DNA from: Macrobrachium rosenbergii
Taxonomy: Eukaryota; Arthropoda; Malacostraca; Decapoda; Palaemonidae
Reading direction: 5' to 3'
NCBI RefSeq assembly: GCF_040412425.1
Contig: NC_089744.1
Span: forward strand, 41,100,099 to 41,164,098
DNA: 64,000 nt
The notes beneath the pieces are model-generated. The model made no database searches. It was given only the letters and a program-made list of their open reading frames with translations, and was not told the origin of the DNA. Numbering within the stretch: position 1 is the stretch's first letter; every line of letters begins with the position of its first letter. The translations under genes and the position numbers were made by a program. This document shows positions 31,557-44,300 of the stretch, in pieces.

Positions 31557-31656
31557 GATTATTAAAGAAAAAAACAAAGAATTTCCCACCAAAGAGAAGA
31601 AGTATTGCTGTCAGGCAGAGAGCGGCGAAGATCAACGTCCGAAGGGTACGACGGCC

Positions 31657-31826
31657 GAAAGCAAATTGGAATGTTTACATCCGGGCAAGCGGTACTCTCG
31701 CCTCCCGGACAGTAGTCAACTGCCTAACCATCCTGTTTGAAGTTCAACGGCCGTTTCCAGCCTACGCCTGAAAGTAATCCTAATGTAAAGGACCGAGGGT
31801 TTGTATATTGTGTCGGAACGAACAGA
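31657..31826. repeat. 5' inverted terminal repeat of DIRS family B copy 2
   Basis: 170 bp matching, in inverted orientation, the A blocks at 26,575-26,720 and 26,000-26,150 (shared GGATGTAAACATT region and CAACGGCCGTTTCCAGCC). The outermost part (GGGTTTGTATATTGTGTCGG) matches the start of the B blocks inverted. It marks the right limit of the transposon block. Confidence 0.8.
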
Positions 31827-33844
31827 AGGGCATGACATATTAAAGAGGTGTATCCTGGCTCACTGAATTCACCTACAAACTGTTTAGGGCTTAGCAGATC
31901 TATGACCAACGATCTTGGGTATAGCCTATGCCTAGCCTAGCCTAGTTAGCTTACCCTGAGCTTGGAGCCAAAATAATTTTTATTCTTTTTCCTTAACATA
32001 GAATATATCCTGTTTCAGGATGTAACCCTGACAGTGAACACTGGTATTGAGCAACCGATTCAATTAGTTGACATTTTACTAAAATTCCGTTTACTTACTC
32101 TCTAGTCTCTAAGGCTGGTTTCCAGATGAGCCTAGACGTTTAGGTGTCTGCGTTTTCAACCAATGTTGCCAACACCCAATAGCTTTATTAACCGAAATTT
32201 AGATACGTAATATGCATGGCCTATTGTTTATTATCTATTGCAGGACAATGTTATGATAGCCTGGTAAATATTTAAGTTGGTAAGCTTCTAAAAGAGGGAA
32301 TCAAAATCGCCAAATTATTAACAAAATTTATAGTGAAAATGAGGAAAACTTAATTATATTTTGGCATCTACAAACCAACACTGTAATTCTGAGCAGTAAA
32401 ATTGTTAACATTTTCACCAGTGGTTTATTCCCAGCACTATGATAATTTTGTATTCGTAATTCACTTTCAGAATCACTACACCATTCGCAAATGATGAAAG
32501 GTGAAAAATCGAAACAATAAAATGGCAACCAAATGTCTTTTTAAGTTACTCTATAGAAACAAATTATTTGCAATGGTCAAATCTCAAAGCATAAGAGTAA
32601 AATGTAAATTAAGTCCAGGTCTTTCTGATCATGCATTGTTCATTTTTATAGATATAAATTCCTCTCATCCATGCATTTAGCAAAATCAAGGCAGATTTTT
32701 TCCTTGGATTTCATGTGCCTCATCCTGCTGCTTTTTTTTTATTATTATTTGCAGCTGCCATTAATGACTAACTTCCAGCTCCAACTATGGAGAAAACTTA
32801 TTTTTACACTGAAAGGAAAAAAAAGGATTTCTATAAATATCTATACTTTTATGATGAGGAAAAAAAAGTGCTACAATACCAGTGGTATAGCCTCACCTCT
32901 TATGCTCATGAAGTCGCGATTACTACTTGCGATGAAAGGGAAATAAGACAATTACTTCAGCTTACTTGATTATGGAAGAAGCCGACTATAATGAAATTTT
33001 ATTAGACGCTTTCAAAGACGCTTGCTCCCCCACACCCCAAAGCGTCTTAGCTAATCAAGTCCTTAGACATTCTGAGCAGTGTCAAAATTGTAAGAAAATC
33101 CTTCACCAAAAAGAGGAAAGAATAAATTTCTGCTCGTTTTACATCGAGCCACTCTGTCGCCCGATGTGAGGATCAAGGAAAATATGGAAAGGGTTCAGTA
33201 GTCAGTAGTGTGACTGAGAAAAGAAAGGAAGCGATATTTGCTAAGATAATGAATTTATATTCTCAGTTTACATTATAAAAATATACTATTTATCAGTGAA
33301 TGTCTAAAAACCCTGTTTTCAGGTGTTTCATCGAGGAATCCTTACGTTCTTAAATTTTAAGTCCCTAAGTTTAGCAATATATCTGCCGTTGGCAACACTG
33401 TCTCAACCCTAAGAGCACGGCTGTTATGGGCACTATGCCCTCAATACTACGAGTTAGAATCAGAGCTTTATAACCATAAAAAATTGATTTTCTAGTTTTT
33501 TATGTTCTGTAAACTGTCCCTTGTTCATCTAAAACTGATTGCACTTGTAATTCAATGTTTATTTTGCTTATAAGATTTTGATTTTAGTGCCGTCTTTGAT
33601 TGTCTTTGGTGTTCCACTAATTTGAATGTTTGTCCTTCTAAGACCATTATCCTTTCCAGGAAGTACTACTACTCAAAAATAATCCTTTGTCAACAACCAT
33701 TTTACTATTGCACACTTAAAATCTCATGCTTCGTGTGAAGATTCGTGGAGAATATTCCTGAATTGTAAATTTTGTCCTGCTAATTTTTGTTTTTCAGGTC
33801 CTTGTTTTAATCTATAATTTGACTGTATTTACTTATAGTCCGGC
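31827..33844. other. AT-rich intergenic stretch with small open frames
   Basis: Two kilobases without a recognised repeat. A pair of short plus-strand frames (32,787-32,969 and 32,966-33,169) is the only coding-like signal. The second encodes 67 residues with a CQNCKKIL CxxC motif but no family was recognised. No splice-site or codon-use evidence supports a gene. Confidence 0.35.
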
Positions 33845-34128
33845 GGCTTAATGACAATTTTGGGCTGAATTGTGCATTTTTTGCTACAAGCATGAAATTT
33901 TGCACAAAGGTGCCTTTTGATACCCTAAAAAGATATAGATATGGAGACATTTTAAAAAATTGGTGTTAACCATTTTTTTCGACCATTTTTCAAAATGGCC
34001 GCCATAATTGCTAATTTCGTCTGTCTTTGCTTCTAAGATAGCTGAAATAAGAATTTTGGTGTTGTAACATATGCTTTTGGGGTCAAGGAATTCATCAAAA
34101 CATATGAAAACGCTCTAGGCTTTATAGT
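33845..34128. repeat. Left terminal inverted repeat of the 4.05-kb element
   Basis: About 280 bp pairing with 37,622-37,890 in inverted orientation. Conserved blocks include TTTTTGCTAC, CATGAAATTTT, ACCCTAAAAAGA, ATATGGAGACATTT, AAATGGCCGCCATAATTG, TTCTAAGATAGCTGAAATAA and GGGGTCAAGGAATTCAT. Substitutions and small indels are spread evenly, as in an old insertion. Confidence 0.85.
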
Positions 34129-34404
34129 TTTAATAATAAAATAATGATTTGTTATTGTTGGTATGAGAATTAATAGAAACAATAATTCTTGAGACCACCA
34201 AGCGTTTCAACGCTATTCTTTCATCAAAATTAGCATCAAGGATTAAAGACCCCTTCAGCCTATGCGTCCATATACAAACACTTTTCATTCTATATTCTCC
34301 TTAAGTCCCTGAGGCCGTCATCACTACCAACTGCATGTTTCAACACTACTCTTACGGCGACCTTTGCGTGAACTTCACCATTAGCACAAAAACACAAAAA
34401 CACA

Positions 34405-34409
<5 letters not shown>

Positions 34410-34485
<76 letters not shown>
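34410..34485. repeat. (AT)n microsatellite
   Basis: 76 bp of perfect AT dinucleotide repeat inside the 4.05-kb element, between the left inverted repeat and the coding relic. Long Ile-Tyr frames read from it are artefacts. Confidence 0.97.
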
Positions 34486-34488
<3 letters not shown>

Positions 34489-34549
34489 CTGTGGATACTC
34501 GGCAGATGGTTTGACTGGGTCAAGACCTCACACGAGAATGGAGCCATCT

Positions 34550-37225
34550 GTGATGTAGGCTATCATGGGGAGCCTACCATGCAGCATACCACGTTTCACC
34601 GTCTCTTGATTTGCCAGCAATTTCGTCCTTACTTCCATTGTTTCATGAGTAAGCTAAGTTTCCAGCAATGATAAAACATGGAATGAACGTTATCAAGTAG
34701 GGAGTAGAGCTTCTGAATACAGGACAAGTCCCTGTCATTGCTGTTGATCAGCCCCTTTATTCTCTTGCGAAAAATATTCAATGGCAGTATCCTGCAACGC
34801 ATGGTGAAGATAAATTTGTTATCATGTTTGGAGGCATTCCTCAGCATTATTGGAGATTGGCTCAGAGATAGTGGCTGGGCAGAGGCCTTGATAGATTCCC
34901 ATTTAGCATCATTTGGTGTTACCGACTCATTTCTGAAGGCAAGCCATGCCTCAAGGACCAGCAGGGCGCAGCAGGTTATGGCTTGTACCTTGCATATCCT
35001 TCTACATAAAGCGTATGCATATTACTGCAACACACTACCAGAGGTAATGAACAACTATCCTTAGAAGATTGGGTATTCAAAAAAACTTCCTGTCCAACAT
35101 TTCACTTCTGGTGGATTGTCTTGTCTTTGGAAATTTTGCTATTATTGTATGTAAAGTCTCTCTGTGAAGGCAATTTTCAGCTATACATTCAGGTCCTGAA
35201 CAAAGTAACACCATGGTTCTTTGCGCTGGACCACCAAAACTATTCTAGATGGTTACCTATCCACATCAGGGACATGACAGCAATTCACTCAACACACCAT
35301 GGGATTGCATTAGTTTGAAAAAGGACATTTTGTTGTGAACAAAACAGGCAGGCCCTTTTATAGGATTCCAGCAGACCAAGCACATGAGCAAAATAACACC
35401 TCAGTGAAAAGTGAAGGTGGTGCAGTGGGACTGGCACAAAATCCAGCAGCTCTTAGAAGGTGGACAGTAGCGGGCCTGAGGTTGCAAGACTAGCAAATGA
35501 ATTTAAGATAGTGTTGGAAAATGAGCACCAGGTGTCCCACACACACACAGTGAAGTCTTAAAACACCATGAACAGAAGAAAAGTCAACAAGCTACTTTTA
35601 TGAAAGATGTCCATTCGCTATTGGAAGTTATTGAAGACTATAGTCAACCATTCCTGAAAGACAATAATGGTCTTGTTATAAGCACAGTAAAAATATTGCA
35701 GATGCCTCAGTTATGAATACTGTTGAAAAAATTGAAAGCATTGGGGAGGCTCAATATCAAGCCCATATTAAAGAAAGAATTGTTGAGAGAACAGTCCCTC
35801 TTTCTGATCCCATCAAGAAAAACAGGATGCCCCTGAAGTCCTGCCAGCTCAGAAAGCAAACACCTTCATCTAAAACACAAGTTGCTAATTTACGAAGTGA
35901 CTGCAATTTGTTTTCAAGACTTTCATTTCATGCCAGACAAGAGATGGAAATATTGAGGATTTCTTCAGTTATGAAAATCAACCTTACCCTCCATCCATAT
36001 CACATCTGGAGAAACTCCGGCATTGTATAAAATCAAATCTTCAGTGTTTAGAGGAGTAGGCTATATAGTGGCAACTGATATTCGTCCACCTGTAGATGTT
36101 ACCGTTGTAGATGGAGCTGCGATAGTGAATATACTAAAGCCTGGTACTTCTAAAACATTTGCAGCATATGCCAAAGATGTTCTTTTGCCGCATCTCCAGA
36201 AACACTAAGAGCAAAGTACCAGTAAAATAGACCTCGTGTGGGATCAATACCTTAAGGATTCATTGAAAACATTTGCAAGAGAACGTTGTGGAAGAGGTGT
36301 AAGAAGACAAGTACAAGCGGACGCTACAATTCCAGCAAAGTGGCAAGAGTTTCTCTGCATTAATGAAAACAAGACTGAACTGTTTGAATATTTATCATAA
36401 CAATCAGTGTCAACTGAGAGTGATAAGGTTATCACTGCAACATCTGAAGAGAGAGTCCTTTGCAACACAGAATATGAAACAGCCAGGGACTGACCCCAGA
36501 ATGATATTACATCTGATGGATGCAGCAAGAAGTGGATGCAAGAGGGCACTTTTGAGAACAGTCGATACAGATGTAGTAGTTTTGGCAATAGCTTTTGTTA
36601 ACCAACTCACTCTTGATGAAGAGTGGATAGCATTTGGAGTGGGAAAGAACTTTCGTTACTTTCCAGCACGATACAGCTGCACATCTAGAGTCATTGAAAT
36701 CCAGTTGTCTACCAATGTTCCATAGCATAACTGGTTGTGATACTGTGTCCTCCTTTGGTGGAATTGGAAAGAAAACAGCTTGGCAGACTTGGAAGGTATT
36801 TGATGAGGTCACAACAATATTCCATACACTATAATGAGCTCCTTCTGACATTACTAAGAGTGGTTTTAATGTAATGGAACGATTTGTTATACTCCTGTAC
36901 GATAGAACTAGTGACCAAACAGAGGTAATTGGGACTAGACAGAACCTATTTACAAAGAGGAGTAAGTCTATAGAAAATATTCCCCCTACAAAAGCTACTC
37001 TTAAATAACATATCAACAGAGTAGTGTATCAAGGAGGGCATATATGGGGACAGGCTTGTGTACCATCACCACTACTTCCAGACCCAAGCCACTGGGGATG
37101 GACTAGAAGTGCCAATAACCAGTAGGAACCAAAGTGGACAACCTTGCACAGGCATCCAAGTCTTGCCGAGAATTGTTACCATGCAGCTGTACAAAGGGTT
37201 GCAAGGGGAGATGCAAGTGTTACAG
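34550..37225 (+). pseudogene. Broken gene of an uncharacterised invertebrate family with FEN1/PIN-like and Cys-rich domains
   Basis: At least seven frame changes are needed, but the order of blocks is clear. An N-terminal part has TGQVPVIAVDQPLYSLAKNI, HGEDKFVIMFGG and LSIIGDWLRDSGWAEALI with DSFLKASHASRTSRAQQVMA. It is followed by NKVTPWFFALDHQNYSRWLP, then FYRIPADQAHEQNNTSVK and NPAALRRWTVAGPEVARLA (35,360-35,500). Next come VDVTVVDGAAIVNILKP and DLVWDQYLKDSLKTFARERC. The C-terminal half has LLRTVDTDVVVLAIAF (about 36,555) and TGCDTVSSFGGIGKKTAW (about 36,730), then ERFVILLYDRTSDQTEV, and a tail with CSCTKGCKGRCKCYRA (about 37,180). I recognise this arrangement as an abundant uncharacterised protein in cnidarians, molluscs and other invertebrates. 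The DTDV and GCD...GIGKKTA blocks resemble the active site and helical clamp of XPG/FEN1-type PIN nucleases; that function is inference. Confidence 0.75.
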
Positions 37226-37621
37226 GGCGTCACTAGCGTACTGCCCTATGTAAATGTACTGTAGCATCTGAAAATGATTGAATTTAGGAGTACAGTATAA
37301 AATTTTAAGGAATTTCAAAGAAGACTTAATTCGCCTTAGTTGATAGAATTCTGGTATAATGTATTTAAATTTAAATAGGGATTTCAATTTCATTTCTCCA
37401 TAATTATGATAACACAATGGAAACTATATATTTTTTTTTCTTCACAAAGGAGATATTTTGGTGTCTAGGGATTTTTTTTTATTTCATAACATAGGTTTAC
37501 TCATTACATTTACTATTTAACCTACCTTATAAACAGAATTTTCAATATGCTGATGTAATATTATGTATCCGTTTGTTGTAATTTAATTTGATAAATCTGA
37601 TTTCAAGTCATTTTAAAACTA

Positions 37622-37890
37622 AGAGACCCAGAGTGTTTTCATATGTTTTAATGAATTCCTTGACCCCAAAAACATGTGTTTTGACACCAAAATTGTTATT
37701 TCAGCTATCTTAGAAGCAATGATAGACAAAAACAATTATGGCGGCCATTTTGAAAAATGGCCAAAAAAAAATGGTTTACACCTATTTTTTGAAATGTCTC
37801 CATATCTATTTCTTTTTAGGGTATCACAAGGCACCTTTGTGAAAAATTTCATGCTCGTAGCAAAAACTGCACAATTTCGCACTATTAGCC
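37622..37890. repeat. Right terminal inverted repeat of the 4.05-kb element
   Basis: Inverted partner of 33,845-34,128. The outer edge is placed at GCACTATTAGCC (37,879-37,890), opposite GGCTTAATG at 33,845; beyond this the two flanks do not match. Confidence 0.85.
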
Positions 37891-38043
37891 TTAATAAAAG
37901 TCTTAAAGCACGGTATATTGATGGTCTTAAGCTAGTGGCTGAAACAGCAGTCGGCATTAAATAAATGGATCAACATAACAGCCATTTTCGTCTTTTCTTT
38001 CAGTGTTGGCCTGAGAAAAAGATTGTGGCTAGAAGGTAAATAT

Positions 38044-38168
<125 letters not shown>

Positions 38169-38711
38169 TACTACTACGAAAGGACACCTTTCCTAAGCTG
38201 ACTCTCCCACCTAGCTTCACAAAAGGAAATGAACTAAAACGTAAACCTTTATGCTTGTAAGAAAATAAAGTAAAACTAAACTGGTTTATTTTTTCTTCTA
38301 AGAAACGAAGTTGTTTTCATTCGTATCGCTGACTGACAGGAAGGCTATGAAAAACATTTGCCCCTTCTTAATCTTAAACTTATTGTTCCCTAACTCTCTT
38401 TAATCTCCTTCCTTTTGGACTCGTGCTGTTCAATACCTCTTTTTCCAGGAACGAAGTCGTTTGGAAACACATCCCTGCCGTATATTAAGCTGAGCCGGTG
38501 GAGAAGATTAACTCTAAGGGGAGTTCAGGGATCCTTAGCAACTGAACACGCGGCCCTTGCCCTACCATGTGGCGACCAGGTCAAAGAAGGCACGCCAACA
38601 ATCTGCTGGCGCAATCACAGAAAATGGAGCGTTGAGAGAGTGGAAAGTTAATCCTCCAAAGGCCATGTAAGGGTCCCTGCGATCTGAAGAGAGATGTTCT
38701 ACGGGCTGCTC

Positions 38712-38748
38712 TAGGAGCAAGAGCCCGTGCTGGCACAAGGCCAGCTAA
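38712..38748. repeat. Dispersed short repeat, copy 1
   Basis: Contains AGAGCCCGTGCTGGCACAAG followed by GCCAG, shared exactly with 49,431-49,460 and weaker on both sides. It is probably a fragment of a short interspersed element; the rest is too diverged to define ends. Confidence 0.6.
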
Positions 38749-39632
38749 ATCTGAAACAACAACAACTGAAGAGAGACAGAGGCATCTTGACTGCGGTACC
38801 CAAAGCAGCTTCCCCTTGACCCCGCTCCTTCAGGGCCATAATCCCTGACATGTGGCTCCCTTGCTCAAGCCCAAGTTTTCCTATCAGTGAAAACCACCCC
38901 CTAACTTCCTCCTCCATTCTTATCTACAGTGACGACAACTCTCCAACAAAGGTAACGTACCTTGATCAGAGGTGTTTCTTAATCAGTCACGAACACATTC
39001 TTTTACATCATTTTCTATTTCATTTTCAAAGTGCAAATTTCCATGCTAGACCTGACTTCATTATTCCAGTGCATAAATTAATCTTGCAAGTGTTCTCAGT
39101 GTCGTAAATCGAGATACCTTGGCACCTTCCGTGCACTTCTCGACTTTTCCTTTGATTACGCAATTTCTTTCCGTCACGTGAGCTTGTGCATTCTCCATTG
39201 CAGACGGAGACGATTACTGTGGAAACTTCCCTTTGATTGTGCCCTGCTTAATGTGGTCCCAACCACGGCCATTTAACTCTACAGTGCCACTGAAGTGGAT
39301 TTCTTCAACCTTCTGCAGTTATTATTTCTTTACCGTAAATTAGTTATTCAGCAGGATTCTGTTTCCTTACTCAGTTATGTCCCCGTTCTTCTGATTTTTG
39401 TTGTTAATGTAAATGTAAGAAATTTTAAAGTGAACCTAAGTGTTTATATTCAGCTTCTCCCTATTGAGTAACAGCCTTCAGCTCACTTTCTTTCTGTTAT
39501 GGTTGCCTGATCCCAAAATATTAGTCAGATATAAGAATTTCTCATGGTAAGTGAAGTATTCTCTTAGAAAAGGCTCAAAGGTAATTTCCCTGCTCAGAAG
39601 TCAAGCTCCCTTACAGGTAAAACCATACTATA

Positions 39633-39762
<130 letters not shown>

Positions 39763-41308
39763 GTGTGTATTCTATATATACGTATAGATGAGTGCATACT
39801 GCAACACAGCAGCTGTTTAGGAAAATGAAATACCAGGGACTGTAAAAACGTTTATTCATTTGAAACGATACGTCTTCACAGTTCGCATAGAAAATTGATT
39901 CAAAAACTGTCGACAATAAATAAACAATAAATAACAAGGCAGATTCTAAGCATTTAGTGCAGTACCGTTGAGTCGAGCTAGGTAAAATAATTTGACTCTT
40001 GTCTGGGGTGTTTAGTGGTTCCTAACTCGTGTGCTTCTCATCTTAATTCTAGCAATTGTCACGCTTGGCTACCCAGATATAATATATCCTTTATTTGCGT
40101 TGAATTCGAGGCATTCTGAACAACAAGGCAGGCTTCTATATGACGATAATAGAAAATATCTGAAACATTAAATAAATAAACGAATAATAAATGGCAATCA
40201 ACTCTTCAACTATAATCTCTGAACCAGAGTCGTCTGTAGGCGCTGTTAGGGGTAGTACTTACATAAATAATCCTAGCCCAACTCAGACTAAACGCAAATC
40301 GTACTTAATAAGTAGTTCTTAGAAGAACATTACAATCTCAATAATTAAAGTATCACTGTCTGTAAATTCCCACCAACACACACACACAGTTTACTCGCGA
40401 AGCTTGATCACAGTTAACGCATAGATGCAATCATGGTGGCTAGATGATTGGTCTAGCACACATGGGAGAAGCAACTGTGAAACTATACTACTGGATCTAG
40501 AAGCACCAACAATTATAGAGTACATAACAGCATCAAAACTACAAAAGGCACGGTGACTACGGTAATCAGGAGTTTCATTAGTAGGAGTCTTAACGGTCAG
40601 CAGTTCAGTTTATCTTAATGAATGTTTTGGTCTAGATAAACTGTGTGCTAGACCTGGATAACCTTAAGAACTAATCATAATAATCTTTCTTCGTTGATTA
40701 ATTGTAGCCTTAACTGCAATCGCTTCGGGTAACCACATGTGGCCAATTGCAAATCTTAGAGCTTTGGTCCCATATAGTGCCTTTTTTGCAGGAGAATTCC
40801 TTAGGTTCTCCATGGACGCACCAGTAATACTGTCAAAGAAAAGAAAGAAAATCTTTTTAGTGAGTGCTTTCACATAGTCAATAAGTTCAGCTTTTGCAAA
40901 CGTAATTCTAAAGGATGAAAACATCTAATTTTACAAGTATACGAGAGGCTCTACACCTGGAATTCGACGAGATGCTAAGGAAAGTGCACTTTTAGGTAGT
41001 GAACCTGAAAACTTGAAAACATACGTTCCATGAATCTTTCGGGTTTTTCAACCAACTCATATTTTATTTTGTTGCAGTCACAAAATACTGAGAAATGAGA
41101 TATTGCAGTGAAAAATGCCATCCCGTCTTTGATGTCTTCTCAATTTATCGACGTAATGCCCATCTCAATTTCTCTTTCGTGCAATAAATATCTATCATCG
41201 TAGCATATCTTTCAAGCCAAAGCTGCTAATCCAAGATGCCACAGAGTTCTCTTTTAGCGAAAGTAAACGGTCAGCTCAAGACGAAAAATCTAAAAAATGT
41301 GTTTTTAC

Positions 41309-44300
41309 CTTTGAACAGTCCGCATGTGGGTAATATTCTTGCTGGTCACAGTTGGCTCTCCCGCCAGGGATGGGAGGCTCAGGATAAAATGGTGGGAAAG
41401 TAGCTTTCTCTGGTTCAACTCCGACGACAGGCTCGACAATTGGTTCGGCTGGTTTTGACGGTTCGGTTCTTGGCGCTTCTGTCATTTTGTGATGCTCCGT
41501 CATAGGGGTCGTGGAGGAAGGGTTCCATGGCTTCCACCAAGTGACCTTGGGTGTGGTCGTTGTTGGGGGCGGTTTTGGGACTTTGTAATCCTTCATGTAA
41601 TCGTGGAGAACATCGATGAGAGGATTCACTGTGCCGCACGTGCCGTGGAAGTCATCCATGTCGATAGCCCAAGTCATGGCGCCCCCGTAGCCATTGCCAA
41701 TAATGAATTCCATCTTGATCTTCAAACTTTCTACATCTTCGTAACCGACCCATTGGTCTCCTGCAGAAATGCATGTATATATAAATACATTAGTAATGAA
41801 AAAAAGTCACGCTTTAAGATACCTTAACGTACATTATGCGAAGGAGTCATGCGTTTCTACTAGCAGTTTTCACCATTAAAAGTCCATTTCATGTTTTGAA
41901 TGATCTGTCTGTACGTACCACTGTAAGTATAAGGGCACTTGCCGATGTCATCGAACTTCTTTGTCCATCCGGACTCTGGGTCGCCTACTAGAGGACAGAT
42001 CTAAGAAGAGAGACAAAAATCTCTTTGAAAATAGGAAGAGATAAATTATAAAGCAGTGAATTAGAAGTGAGAAGGTTTAAAAATTTATAATGACTGTGTA
42101 ATGTGCAAAAAAAGTTGAAAAATGCCTGTTATCAAAATAATCTCTTATTTAGGAACTCGACAGAATCAATCTGGTTTTTTACTGTGCAGAAAGAATCTAC
42201 AACTTTTTGTGAAGGGTAAAGAGGATTCGGCAAACAGATTGACAGATAACACTCATTCGTCCTTATTATAGACGGACTGTCTTCATTCTAAGAACAGTAA
42301 TGATGAACAATCGAAAATCTTTATTATTATAAGATGCCCATCATTTATCATAAGGATGAATAAAGAACCGCTGTCAATCTTGATTAATGAAGGTCAATTG
42401 GCAGCCTTTATGAAAATTTACGAGTATAAGACCTTTCTTTTGCTTTGTTGAAAAAGCTACTGAACATTTCGTGTAGGAGAGTTTTCAATAGGCTCGTGCA
42501 GAACTATACTTCACATACATAACGGATCATGGATCTTTCTTCCTCTCATCAAATAATAAAGATGGACCTGGTCAAATATAATAAATGAGGTAAAAGTTAT
42601 CCAGTGAAAGAGAGTTCTCGTCAAACATTAAACCCCTTTACCTCGTAATAGGCCAGGAAGCCCTTGGCTCCCGTGTAAGGACCGGGCTTGCCACCTCCCT
42701 CCCACTTTTTCACCGGAGCGCGGAGCTCATTGACATCTTTACTTCCTAGGGTGTAGGTGCGGCCGTAGAATGGTACTCCGACGATCAGCTTGTCTTTCGG
42801 GCAACCCAGGTCAACCCAGAGTTGTAGGCCATCTTGCTGGATGTGGGAACAGACGTATGTCAGTATAAACAAAGAGAGTCAAACAAACTGGTTGCTCAGT
42901 GAATGAAATATAATAGATAATAAGTGAGAATGGTGTTCATTTAAATGAAAGCCTGACAGAATAACTGGGTCAGATAAACAATGAAAATGAAGTGAATAAA
43001 TCTTAGAGGCGTTCTTTTTGTCTGCAGTGACCAACATACAAAAGATGAGTAGACCCTCACTTGAATATTTTCCAGATCAACTTCTCATGATCATTCTACA
43101 CACTGAGGGATAAACGTACGAGCTTCGACAAATGATATACGTTTACTAGTTGTTTGTAGATTTGCATGTGTTGTGTGCACTTACGTGCGCGTTTTTACAG
43201 ATCAATGTTCTTTTATTCTGTGTCTTGTTAAACAGAAGAAAAGGAACTCACCACATTGAGTTTCTCATACGCCCACTGATCAAAAGGCCTTTTGTAAAGA
43301 GGCGAGTGAACATCCGCAAATCCAGCCCAGTTTCCTCGCAGATCGTAAGTCATGACGTGGATGGCATCTATCTGACTGATGAAGGAAAAGGTATTTCAAA
43401 AATGGAAATGAATAAATATGACCACAGTATAGAATTTTGTTCCAAGCATCTATAGGGATAAAACGGACCCCGTTTACCCAGTTGAGCGAAAGAAAAGGGA
43501 CGTGGTTTCGAAGGAAGAAATACTGAATTGCAACTGAAGAGGGTCTGGCAGATCCACTGACAAATTTTCATTGAGGCAAGAGAAAACTATTAGAAATATA
43601 CAAGTTTTGTAACAGAAGAAACCCTAGAAAGGTGTGTGTTTCAAGTGATAATGATGTTATGTTTTCTATTTTTTGCTATGGCTCTGACGAGCACTGCTGC
43701 TCATGGCGTGCGCGCACTTCATAGCCGAGGAAACTGCATACCTCACCGGTTATAACGTTATAAAATTTCTACGGTATCAGACATTTCGGGATTGCCTATT
43801 AACCATTATATTATTCGTAATGAAAGGAAACAGACTTGAGAGTTGGATGGGGATTAATGTTTAAATGTGCATACCAAAAACTATGCAGGTCCAACGGTGC
43901 AGGACAGAGCAGAGCAATGAATCCATGTAGGGAAAGTTCATGAATTTATGAAAGTTGTTGGAAAAATACTTTAGGAATATGCCAAAGTAAATTATAACAA
44001 TGTGATGTAAATAAAAGTGTTTTGTACTGAGAATATCAGTGCATGAAGAAGTAAATATTTAAAAAAGCATAATACAGAAGCGAATCATGTATTTGTAATT
44101 ACTCATGAATGACTGACGTAGTCAAGTGTGACGTGTTAACAAATGAAGAGAAGAAGTGAAAGATAAAAAAAAAATCACAAGGTCCCATAAGACTTACTGG
44201 CAGAGCTCCTGTACGTGGTATCCCTCCTGCAGTCTGAATTTGGCGACGGGCACAGCCATCGAGATCTCCCAGTTCTTGCCCTCCTTGTCGAAAGCTGCTC

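Larger units (their letters stand above)
26546..31826 (-). mobile_element. DIRS-like retrotransposon, family B, copy 2 (RT-deleted)
   Basis: The element runs from a 5' inverted terminal repeat (31,826-31,657) through Gag (31,556 to about 29,000) into a frame that fuses the Gag C-terminus to the recombinase (29,085-27,406), then the B and A terminal modules. Compared with copy 1, about 1.97 kb (equivalent to 20,403-22,370 there) is missing, which removes RT, RNase H, the DLFAT segment and the first part of the recombinase. The element is about 5.3 kb and could only have moved by using enzymes supplied by another copy. Its left limit is uncertain because of the tandem cassettes further left. 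Confidence 0.8.
33845..37890 (+). mobile_element. TIR-flanked 4.05-kb element carrying a PIN/FEN1-like gene
   Basis: The two ends are long inverted repeats of about 270 bp (33,845-34,128 and 37,622-37,890) at roughly 85-90 per cent identity by eye, sharing for example AAAATGGCCGCCATAATTG and GGGGTCAAGGAATTCAT. Between them lies a single plus-strand coding relic (about 34,550-37,225) plus a 76-bp (AT)n tract. No target-site duplication is obvious. The layout is that of a cut-and-paste or other DNA transposon, but the protein lacks a recognisable DDE, RNase H-like or recombinase core, so no superfamily is assigned. Confidence 0.7.

Noticed and set aside
32787..33169. Two adjoining small plus-strand frames as a gene
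   Set aside because: No known motif beyond one CxxC pair, no splice or promoter support, and length within chance expectation in AT-rich DNA; kept only as a note in the intergenic entry.
40664..40924. 86-codon minus-strand frame as the missing chitinase exon
   Set aside because: It has no cysteines in CBM14 spacing and no fitting acceptor or phase.
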